Below, piece by piece: positions 6,515 through 10,786 of a stretch of DNA of 10,786 nt; positions within the stretch are counted from its first letter, which is position 1; each line of letters opens with the position of its first letter. The translations under genes were made by a program, and so were the position numbers. The notes below the pieces were generated by a model. The model made no database searches, was not told the origin of the DNA, and was given only the letters and a program-made list of their open reading frames with translations. The DNA comes from Azonexus sp. Lineage in GTDB: Bacteria > Pseudomonadota > Gammaproteobacteria > Burkholderiales > Rhodocyclaceae. The DNA is taken from NCBI GenBank assembly GCA_031285115.1, contig JAITWU010000144.1:1-10786 (forward strand), read 5' to 3'.

Positions 6515-7614
6515 CCTGGCTCGCGCAAGCGGCGTTCAAGCCCGGCCAGCGGCAAGGCCGCGCCCAGTTCCTCGTCGATGAGGCGCAGCAGGGGCAGGAG
6601 TTGCCGCGCCAAGAGCGCAGCGTGCGGCTGGACCGACTCGCGGCGTCCGGCGGCCAGCAACTCCAGCGCGCGATTGATCGAAACCGTCTGCGCCACCCGG
6701 TGGACATCACCGGCTTCGGTGCGGTTGCCGCCAAGCGACATCGCCCGCCGCATCCGCTGTCCGGCCAGATCAAGGAGAGCCGCCGCCGAATCAACGGCGT
6801 CCCTCGGCGCGCTGGCAATGCCAATGCTGAGGGTGACGGCGACGATCTCCTCACCGACCGACAGACGGCCAATTTCCACCGCCTCGCGGACGCGCTCGGC
6901 GAAAGTCCAGCAGAAATCAACCGCCGTGCCCGGCGAAACGATGGCGAACTGACCATCGCCGAAATGGCCGAGGCTGTCTTCGTGGCGCACCTTGCCAGCG
7001 AGCATCCGGGCGAAACGGTTGGCCACCTGAGTCGCCGCCGCCGCCCCCAGACGCTCGACAAGAGCGGCGAAATGGTCGAAACCGACAATCATGGCGCTGG
7101 TTTCGACATGATGCCGGAGCGAATGGGACAGGGCCTGCGCCGCCTGAATCTCCAGATATTTGCGCGTAAACAGCCCGCTCTCCCGGTCATGAACCATCTG
7201 CTCGCGGCCATTTTCCAGATCTTCCCTGGCTTCGGTCAGGGCCAGCAGATTTTTCAGGCGGGTCAGCAATTCGGTATTGCCAGCGCGCTTGGTGATGAAA
7301 TCGGAGACGCCGAGGGTCTTGGCGCGAAATCGCTCTTCTTCGCTCTCCTCGCCGGAAAGGAGAATGAAAGGCAGCATCTGCAAGCGGCGCAGCCTGGACG
7401 AGCGAATCCGCTCAAGCAATCCGTAGCCGTCGAGTTTCGGCATCTGCAAATCGGAAATCACGGCCTTGATTGTCTGGTCAAGCACCAGCGTCTGCCAGGC
7501 CGCCTCGCCATCGCTTTCTTCCCGGATCTCGTAGTCCTTCTCCAACTGCTGGACCAGCAAGCGGCGCACCACCCGTGAATCGTCGACCACCAGAACGCGC
7601 AGCAACCCGGTCAT
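6505..7614 (-). CDS. Response regulator with receiver and degenerate GGDEF domain
   Basis: This is a cytoplasmic signalling protein of 369 residues. Residues 1-125 are a receiver domain: acidic pocket Asp11-Asp12, phosphoacceptor Asp55 in SDLQMP, Ser87 and Lys109 in the expected switch positions. Residues ~140-300 are a GGDEF domain. Its signature is GDGQF (219-223) instead of GGDEF, and the usual FKxxND substrate stretch is replaced near 182-188, so cyclase activity is unlikely. The RxxD motif RHED (210-213) sits five residues before the signature, exactly where the c-di-GMP inhibitory site lies, so it could be a c-di-GMP receptor. A ~65-residue helical tail follows. ATG 7614 was chosen over an in-frame TTG at 7641 because the receiver begins right after it and GGGA precedes it. 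No histidine kinase is nearby. The nlpC-like gene diverges from it. Confidence 0.9.
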   Translation of the reverse strand: MTGLLRVLVVDDSRVVRRLLVQQLEKDYEIREESDGEAAWQTLVLDQTIKAVISDLQMPKLDGYGLLERIRSSRLRRLQMLPFILLSGEESEEERFRAKTLGVSDFITKRAGNTELLTRLKNLLALTEAREDLENGREQMVHDRESGLFTRKYLEIQAAQALSHSLRHHVETSAMIVGFDHFAALVERLGAAAATQVANRFARMLAGKVRHEDSLGHFGDGQFAIVSPGTAVDFCWTFAERVREAVEIGRLSVGEEIVAVTLSIGIASAPRDAVDSAAALLDLAGQRMRRAMSLGGNRTEAGDVHRVAQTVSINRALELLAAGRRESVQPHAALLARQLLPLLRLIDEELGAALPLAGLERRLREPGSS

Positions 7615-7732
7615 ATCAGTTCCCGGCCCCGCCCAAACCAACCGCCAATGACGCCATCGCGCTTTTCATAGCCCGCACAACAAGTTGCATACCGATGATC
7701 CAATTCAAACATGGCTGTTCACACGTCAAGTC

Positions 7733-7761
7733 TTTACACAAGCGCCTGTTTCAAATACATT
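7733..7761 (+). promoter_or_regulatory. Sigma-70-type promoter of the NlpC/P60 gene
   Basis: TTTACA (7733-7738, 5/6) is followed by a 17-base spacer and TACATT (7756-7761, 4/6). The predicted transcript start, near 7768, is only about two bases before the ATG at 7770, and no Shine-Dalgarno is visible. This suggests a leaderless mRNA, if the promoter is real. Confidence 0.45.
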
Positions 7762-7769
7762 CCGCGCCT

Positions 7770-8285
7770 ATGTCCAAAGCAATGACCGCTCTCCTCTTTG
7801 CCGCTTCCCTCTTCTGCGCGCTCCCCGCCACCGTGGCGGCTGCCGAGCAGGAGCGCCAGCCGGAAGAGCAGATGTCCTTCCTCCAACGTTACACCAACGC
7901 CACGCAGGATGTCATCCTGCAAGGCTTGAAACTGGTCGGCGTGCGCTACCGCTTCGGCGGCAATGATGAAAGCAGCGGCCTCGATTGCAGCGGTTTCGTC
8001 CGCCTCGTCTTCAAGGACAGCATTGGCCGCCTGCTGCCGCGCACCGCCCGCGAAATGAGCGAAGTCGGCGAACGCATCGACAGCAACGAGTTGAAACCGG
8101 GCGATCTGGTTTTCTTCAACACCATGCGCCGCGCCTTTTCGCATGTCGGCATCTATCTTGGCGACAACCATTTCCTGCACGCCCCCCGCGCCGGCGCCGA
8201 AGTCCGTGTCGAAAACATGGACAGCAGCTACTGGCTCAAGCGCTACAACGGCGCCCGCCGCATCCTCGACGGCGAGGAAGACTGA
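7770..8285 (+). CDS. Secreted C40 (NlpC/P60) cysteine peptidase
   Basis: This is a periplasmic peptidoglycan endopeptidase-type enzyme of 171 residues, of the family that usually cleaves peptide stems (D-Glu to diamino acid bonds). Residues 1-25 are a Sec signal peptide ending TVAAA; the cysteine at 16 is not in a lipobox, so it is probably not a lipoprotein. A single NlpC/P60 domain covers ~45-165. The catalytic Cys73 lies in LDCSGFVRLVF, His125 in SHVGIYLG and the third polar residue His137 in HFLHAPRAG, with the usual LKPGDLVFF block between. No SH3 or LysM targeting domain is present, like Spr/YdhO-type small hydrolases. The open frame extends upstream to 7470, but only ATG 7770 gives a signal peptide at the N-terminus. 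A terminator-like hairpin follows, so it is probably monocistronic. Confidence 0.92.
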   Translation: MSKAMTALLFAASLFCALPATVAAAEQERQPEEQMSFLQRYTNATQDVILQGLKLVGVRYRFGGNDESSGLDCSGFVRLVFKDSIGRLLPRTAREMSEVGERIDSNELKPGDLVFFNTMRRAFSHVGIYLGDNHFLHAPRAGAEVRVENMDSSYWLKRYNGARRILDGEED

Positions 8286-8292
8286 TCCGGGC

Positions 8293-8316
8293 AAAATGGC
8301 CGACAGGCTGTTTTTT
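8293..8316 (+). terminator. Candidate intrinsic terminator after the NlpC/P60 gene
   Basis: AAAATGGCC pairs with GGCTGTTTT around a GACA loop (two G-U pairs), and the 3' arm runs into six T residues (8311-8316). The G/C core is short, so termination may be modest. It starts eight bases after the peptidase stop. Confidence 0.5.
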
Positions 8317-8333
8317 CACCCGTGGTCACCCGC

Positions 8334-8362
8334 TTGACAAATCGTTGTCATCCGCCTGGATT
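8334..8362 (+). promoter_or_regulatory. Candidate aat-bpt promoter with overlapping palindrome
   Basis: A perfect TTGACA (8334-8339) is followed after 17 bases by TGGATT (8357-8362, 3/6). Overlapping the -35 is TGACAA-ATCG-TTGTCA (8335-8350), a perfect six-base dyad that could bind a dimeric regulator. The -10 is weak, so an activator or another sigma factor may be involved. Confidence 0.4.
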
Positions 8363-8380
8363 CATCCGGACATTGCCACG

Positions 8381-9082
8381 ATGATTCCTCAACTCGGCCT
8401 GTTCGACCCCTTTCCCCCCGTCGCCTCGGCCCGGGCCGAAATGGGCGGGCTGCTCGCCATCGGCGGCGATCTGTCGCCGGAGCGCCTGCTCGATGCCTAC
8501 TGCCAGGGCATTTTCCCCTGGGGCACGATCGAGGGACTGCCGCTGTGGTATTCGCCCGATCCGCGGATGGTGCTGTTTCCCGCTCAATTCCGCCTCTCCC
8601 GCTCGCTCGCCCGGACGCTCAGGAGCGGTATTTTTGAAATCCGCTACGACAGCGATTTTTCCGGCGTCATCGCCGCCTGCGCGGCGACGCCGCGCCCCGG
8701 CCAGGATGACACCTGGATCACGCCGGACATGATGGCCGCCTACTGTCGCCTGCACCAACTCGGCTGGGCGCATTCGGTCGAAGCCTATGCCGCAGGCAAA
8801 CTCGTCGGCGGTCTCTACGGCTTGCAGATTGGCCGCGCTTTTTACGGCGAATCCATGTTCGCCCTGCGGCCCGACGCTTCAAAAGCCGCCTTCGCCCATC
8901 TGATCCGCGAGTTGTCGGCCCGCCGGGTCGGCCTCATTGATTGCCAGGTGCACACCCGACATCTCGCCTCGCTCGGCGGGCGGGAGATTCCCCGCGCCGA
9001 ATTTCTCGCGCAACTGAAAACGCTGACCGCTGAACCGGAAACGCCCGGCCACTGGGTCGCCACGCCCCGTCTGGAGTGGTAA
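8381..9082 (+). CDS. aat: Leucyl/phenylalanyl-tRNA--protein transferase
   Basis: This cytoplasmic enzyme moves Leu or Phe from aminoacyl-tRNA to proteins with N-terminal Lys or Arg, marking them for ClpS/ClpAP (EC 2.3.2.6). The 233-residue product matches the family length. Signature blocks in order: GLLAIGGDLSPERLLDAYCQ (23-42) leading to GIFPW (43-47), LWYSPDPRMVLFP (55 on), DTWITPDMMAAYCRLHQLGWAHSVE, GGLYGLQIGRAFYGESMFA and GLIDCQVHTRHLASLGGREIPR; the Glu of GESMF and the Asp and Gln of LIDCQ are the conserved active-site residues. The start is ATG 8381, giving MIPQLGLFDPFPPV, a usual proteobacterial N-terminus; the frame is open further upstream but in the wrong context. The Shine-Dalgarno is weak. 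bpt follows without a gap, so the two are co-translated. Confidence 0.96.
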   Translation: MIPQLGLFDPFPPVASARAEMGGLLAIGGDLSPERLLDAYCQGIFPWGTIEGLPLWYSPDPRMVLFPAQFRLSRSLARTLRSGIFEIRYDSDFSGVIAACAATPRPGQDDTWITPDMMAAYCRLHQLGWAHSVEAYAAGKLVGGLYGLQIGRAFYGESMFALRPDASKAAFAHLIRELSARRVGLIDCQVHTRHLASLGGREIPRAEFLAQLKTLTAEPETPGHWVATPRLEW

Positions 9083-9817
9083 ATGGCCCTGCCCGACGAC
9101 GCCGACCTGCCCTTCTCGCTCCTCCAGTATTACGCCACCGCCTCCTATCCGTGCAGCTACCTGCCCGGCCACGAGGCCCGTTCGCAAGTTGCGACGCCAG
9201 CCCACCTGATTGACGGTGAAATCTATACGGCCCTGGTCCGCGCCGGTTTTCGCCGCAGCGGCATTTTCACCTACCGGCCCTGGTGTGACGGTTGCCATGC
9301 CTGCATTCCGGTGCGTTTGCCGGTTGCTGAACTGCAACTCAAGCGCCATCAGCAACGCGCCTTGAAGCGCCACGCCGGACTCACGGCGCGCGAACGGCCA
9401 CTGCTCTTTTGCGACGAGCATTACGCCCTCTACCACCGCTATCAGCAGGCGCGACACCCCGGCGGCGGCATGGACGAAGACAGCCGCGACCAGTACGCCC
9501 AGTTCCTCCTGCAAAGCCGGGTCGATACCCGGCTGATCGAGTTTTCCGCAGGCGACACGACGCGCATGGTCAGCCTGATCGACGTCCTCGACGACGGTCT
9601 CTCGTCGGTCTACACCTTCTACGAGCCGGATCTGCCGGGCAGCAGTTTCGGCATCTACAACATCCTCTGGCAGCGCCAGCAATGCCTGATCCTTGGTCTG
9701 CCTTACCTCTATCTCGGCTACTGGATCGCCGCCAGCCGCAAGATGGCCTACAAGACCCGTTTCCAGCCCATCGAGGGCCTCATTGACGGGCGCTGGCAAC
9801 GGCTGCCGCCGGTGTGA
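9083..9817 (+). CDS. bpt: Bpt-type aminoacyltransferase (annotated as arginyltransferase; leucyl transfer to Asp/Glu N-termini)
   Basis: This is a cytoplasmic N-end-rule enzyme of 244 residues. Bacterial Bpt adds leucine to proteins starting with Asp or Glu (EC 2.3.2.29); it is homologous to eukaryotic ATE1, which adds arginine, so databases often call it arginyltransferase. The N-terminal ATE domain has Cys24 in [16 protein letters not shown] and the cysteine cluster CDGCHAC (68-74) after [12 protein letters not shown]. The C-terminal domain shows [26 protein letters not shown], and [18 protein letters not shown] (the conserved YLGYWI...KM.YK block). ATG 9083 directly follows the aat stop (TAAATG) and has GGAG six bases upstream. 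Together with Aat it supplies both leucine tags read by ClpS. In several betaproteobacteria pyrD follows this pair, but here it does not. Confidence 0.95.
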   Translation: MALPDDADLPFSLLQYYATASYPCSYLPGHEARSQVATPAHLIDGEIYTALVRAGFRRSGIFTYRPWCDGCHACIPVRLPVAELQLKRHQQRALKRHAGLTARERPLLFCDEHYALYHRYQQARHPGGGMDEDSRDQYAQFLLQSRVDTRLIEFSAGDTTRMVSLIDVLDDGLSSVYTFYEPDLPGSSFGIYNILWQRQQCLILGLPYLYLGYWIAASRKMAYKTRFQPIEGLIDGRWQRLPPV

Positions 9818-9841
9818 CGGGCAGGTAATCCGGAACGGGGT

Positions 9842-10057
9842 TTAAGCCACCAACGCATGGAGCCGCGCTTCTACCGGGGCTGATACCGGCAGCGCAATGA
9901 ACATCTCAGCCGGATAGATGTAATCCTCGCCTGATTCGTCGATGACGCGCACACAGCCTCGTTGCGCGGATTTTTCATCCGGCACCAGTTGATACAGCTT
10001 GCGAATCTCAAGGGAGACTTCGCAGCCTTTGTTATCCATGCAAACTGCCCACGTCAT
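9842..10057 (-). CDS. Small acidic protein of unknown function (71 aa), second gene of a two-gene module
   Basis: I cannot name this gene. It encodes 71 residues, acidic overall (about 11 Asp/Glu against 7 Lys/Arg), with no signal peptide or membrane segment. Visible features are CMDNKGCEVSLEIRKLYQLV (6-25), then CVRVIDESGEDYIYPAEMF (35-53), which looks like a beta-rich core, and three cysteines (6, 12, 35). From memory, ~70-residue uncharacterised bacterial proteins with a VIDESGEDYLYP-like block exist; I could not check this. ATG 10057 was chosen because it forms an ATGA overlap with the upstream gene stop and has AAGGA six bases before it; in-frame ATG 10063 and a longer frame up to 10111 are less likely. 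It converges on bpt with 24 bases between stops and no terminator. It is likely a genuine gene, co-translated with its upstream neighbour. Confidence 0.7.
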   Translation of the reverse strand: MTWAVCMDNKGCEVSLEIRKLYQLVPDEKSAQRGCVRVIDESGEDYIYPAEMFIALPVSAPVEARLHALVA

Positions 10058-10302
10058 AGCCATTCCTTCACCTTCAGTTCGACCTTGCCGACGCCGTGTG
10101 CTTCGTACCAATGTATCTCACAGGCGACCACTTCACCGCCGTCCAGGCGGATATATCCAAAGCCTTTGCACTTGCGCCAGTTCTTGCCGCCGTGCAGCTC
10201 GACCAAGCGCGGCAAGTCACGGATACCGCGACCGGATGCGAAAACCTCGATATCGCGCAGTTCTCCAACAATCGGCCAACGGCCATTCACCAGTGGTGGC
10301 AT
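10054..10302 (-). CDS. Small protein of unknown function (82 aa), first gene of a two-gene module
   Basis: I cannot name this gene. It encodes 82 residues, slightly basic, soluble, without signal peptide. The N-terminal third contains ELRDIEVFASGRGIRDLPRLVE; the C-terminal half, NWRKCKGFGYIRLDGGEVV followed by ACEIHWYEAHGVGKVELKVKE, alternates like short beta strands and has a striking HWYEAHG motif (64-70). ATG 10302 has AGGGG six bases upstream, a good Shine-Dalgarno. Its TGA overlaps the next gene's ATG by four bases, so both proteins are probably made in matched amounts. The arrangement (two small overlapping genes, one basic and one acidic, in an island-like spot) recalls toxin-antitoxin or other two-protein modules, but no known toxin fold is evident. 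The function remains unknown. Confidence 0.7.
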   Translation of the reverse strand: MPPLVNGRWPIVGELRDIEVFASGRGIRDLPRLVELHGGKNWRKCKGFGYIRLDGGEVVACEIHWYEAHGVGKVELKVKEWL

Positions 10303-10500
10303 TCAACGCCCCTAACCTATAACTCGACGGTGCAACCAGCCATAGCGCGCGGACGCTCACCCCCGCTCTACCGCTTTCGAGCATCGCTTCCCTTGATGTC
10401 GGTTGTCCTGTTACCCATTGTAGCGCACTGCACGCAGCGGTCACGCGCCCCGGCTCCTGCCGGGACGCGGCTTCACTACCGGGTTTGGCTTTCCAGCAAG
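10303..10500. other. Intergenic stretch, no gene recognised
   Basis: No reading frame here has coding character. The open frames crossing it begin in or run antisense to the small genes or the downstream repeat. It contains the upstream region of the 82-codon gene, where TATAGG (on the minus strand, about 20 bases before the ATG) is a possible -10 without a matching -35, and the hairpin at 10444-10469. Confidence 0.5.
10444..10469. repeat. Strong G/C-rich hairpin without T-tract
   Basis: CGCG-C-CCCGGC pairs with GCCGGG-A-CGCG around a TCCT loop: ten pairs and one C/A mismatch. No T-run follows on either strand, so it is unlikely to be an intrinsic terminator. Its closeness to the REP-type element suggests another repeat-derived hairpin. 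Confidence 0.5.
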
Positions 10501-10533
10501 TGTAGGATGGGTAGAGCGCAGCGAAACCCATCA
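10501..10533. repeat. REP-type intergenic palindrome (GTAGGATGGGT...ACCCATC family)
   Basis: GATGGGT (10506-10512) and ACCCATC (10526-10532) form a perfect seven-base palindrome around AGAGCGCAGCGAA, preceded by TGTAG. The whole unit matches a repeat I know from many proteobacterial intergenic regions (GTAGGATGGGT, a GAGCG-type centre, AAACCCATC), often found just before REP-associated tyrosine transposase genes. Read in reverse it encodes the spurious peptide MGFAALYPSY, a frequent artefact of this repeat. Copy number cannot be judged from one window. Confidence 0.65.
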
Positions 10534-10565
10534 CCACAACATCCAATCATCCCTGCCGCCCTCAT

Positions 10566-10604
10566 ATGACCGCTTATCGGCGCAACCTCTTTCCCGGCAG
10601 GTGA
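10566..10604 (+). pseudogene. Truncated start of a REP-associated tyrosine transposase (RAYT, Y1_Tnp)
   Basis: ATG at 10566 opens a 12-codon frame, MTAYRRNLFPGR, closed by TGA at 10602. The YRR-x4-PG pattern is the usual N-terminus of RAYT proteins, which normally continue GGTYFFTV and run to ~150-300 residues with an HUH-type nuclease domain. Nothing resembling the rest (HxH, catalytic Tyr) follows. The REP-type palindrome lies 33 bases upstream, the normal layout for these elements, which supports the identity. The break lies near 10597-10605. Twelve residues are little to go on, so confidence rests mainly on the combination with the palindrome. Confidence 0.45.
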
Positions 10605-10677
10605 TTTGCCGCAAGATGCCGAAAGCTACGGGCGCAAAACCTGCGCCGAGATGATGGGCGTCAAGGGCGTCGAGTGA
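10570..10677 (+). pseudogene. Orphan 3' coding fragment, origin unknown
   Basis: One plus-strand frame without a start reads ...GDLPQDAESYGRKTCAEMM-GVKGVE and stops at TGA 10675. From about 10618 its third codon positions are mostly G/C, like the real genes here, which suggests the last ~20 codons of a former gene now joined to the RAYT start. I do not recognise the protein. It may also be chance. Confidence 0.2.
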
Positions 10678-10748
10678 AGCGGAGATTGGCTCATTAAAGC
10701 AGTTTCGTTTTAGATGCTCACGCATATGCTGACGCGACGGCATCTTCG

Positions 10749-10786
10749 CCCCCTCTCCCGCCAGCCGGGCGTGGGGTTGGGTGTGG
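10749..10786. repeat. Imperfect CCCCTCTCCCG/CGGG..GGGG dyad, edge of an intergenic repeat
   Basis: CCCCTCTCCCG (10750-10760) pairs with CGGGCGTGGGG (10766-10776) with two mismatches, followed by TTGGGTGTGG to the window end. This resembles the dispersed proteobacterial element with CCCCTCTCCCGC arms followed by GGGTTGGGGTGAGGG, here degenerate. The right boundary is not visible. Confidence 0.45.

Noticed and set aside
6601..7578. 325-residue plus-strand open frame
   Set aside because: Antisense shadow of the receiver-GGDEF gene; no domain and no ribosome binding site.
10217..10546. 109-residue minus-strand open frame
   Set aside because: Its start (VVMGFAALYPSY) is the translation of the REP-type repeat and its end is antisense to the 82-codon gene frame region; no coding character.
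10690..10703. 14-base CATTAAAGCAGTTT also present at the MlaF gene end (about 2430-2443)
   Set aside because: One shared 14-mer in a 10.8-kb window is not far from chance and neither context suggests an element or attachment site.
10531..10743. 70-residue minus-strand open frame
   Set aside because: It has a purine-rich stretch before its ATG, but the codon usage is mixed, it crosses the REP element and runs antisense to the RAYT remnant; no domain seen.
1..10786. CRISPR arrays, tRNA or rRNA genes, insertion sequences with terminal repeats
   Set aside because: I looked for regularly spaced repeats, tRNA-like cloverleaf landmarks and transposase genes and found none apart from the RAYT remnant.

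Overview
The window is about 61% G+C by eye, with very G/C-rich third codon positions. Its gene content fits a betaproteobacterium, and a Rhodocyclales-type genome (Dechloromonas/Azoarcus/Accumulibacter relatives) is my best guess. That placement is inference from gene families and style, not from a marker gene. Ten protein genes are well supported, one partial gene runs off the left edge, and there is a small two-gene module of unknown function. The last ~480 bases are a gene-poor stretch with repeat and transposase debris.

Layout. (1) 1-884: the 5' end of etfB (minus strand) diverges from a TetR-family repressor gene (plus). The short region between them holds two nested inverted repeats and is the natural operator. 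(2) 881-4301, minus strand: a compact four-gene MCE/Mla-type lipid ABC transporter, in transcription order STAS-fused MlaE permease, MlaF-like ATPase, MlaD-like MCE protein and PqiC-like lipoprotein. Start and stop codons overlap at two junctions. The lipoprotein gene and the tetR gene converge and share one TTAA as both stop codons. (3) 4332-4868, minus: a lone MSHA-like type IV pilin with its own strong promoter, directly upstream of the transporter operon. (4) 4933-6432, minus: Ppx/GppA exopolyphosphatase; ahead of it lies a 12-bp tandem duplication that looks like a Pho box. (5) 6505-7614, minus: a response regulator with a receiver domain and a degenerate GGDEF domain (GDGQF) that keeps the RxxD inhibitory site. 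(6) 7770-8285, plus: a secreted NlpC/P60 cysteine peptidase, possibly translated from a leaderless mRNA. (7) 8381-9817, plus: aat and bpt, the two N-end-rule aminoacyl-tRNA-protein transferases, abutting with no gap. (8) 9842-10302, minus: two small overlapping genes (82 and 71 codons) I cannot assign. (9) 10303-10786: intergenic sequence with a REP-type palindrome, what looks like the first 12 codons of a REP-associated tyrosine transposase (RAYT), a short orphan coding tail, a strong hairpin and the edge of a CCCCTCTCCC-type repeat.

How the genes work together: the Mla-like operon is a complete inner-membrane lipid transporter with its periplasmic and lipoprotein parts. Aat and Bpt both add leucine (or phenylalanine) to N-termini for ClpS/ClpAP degradation. 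EtfB with the TetR protein suggests control of acyl-CoA oxidation. The most unusual items are the degenerate GGDEF regulator, the possible Pho box before ppx, the small overlapping gene pair, and the RAYT/REP remnant.
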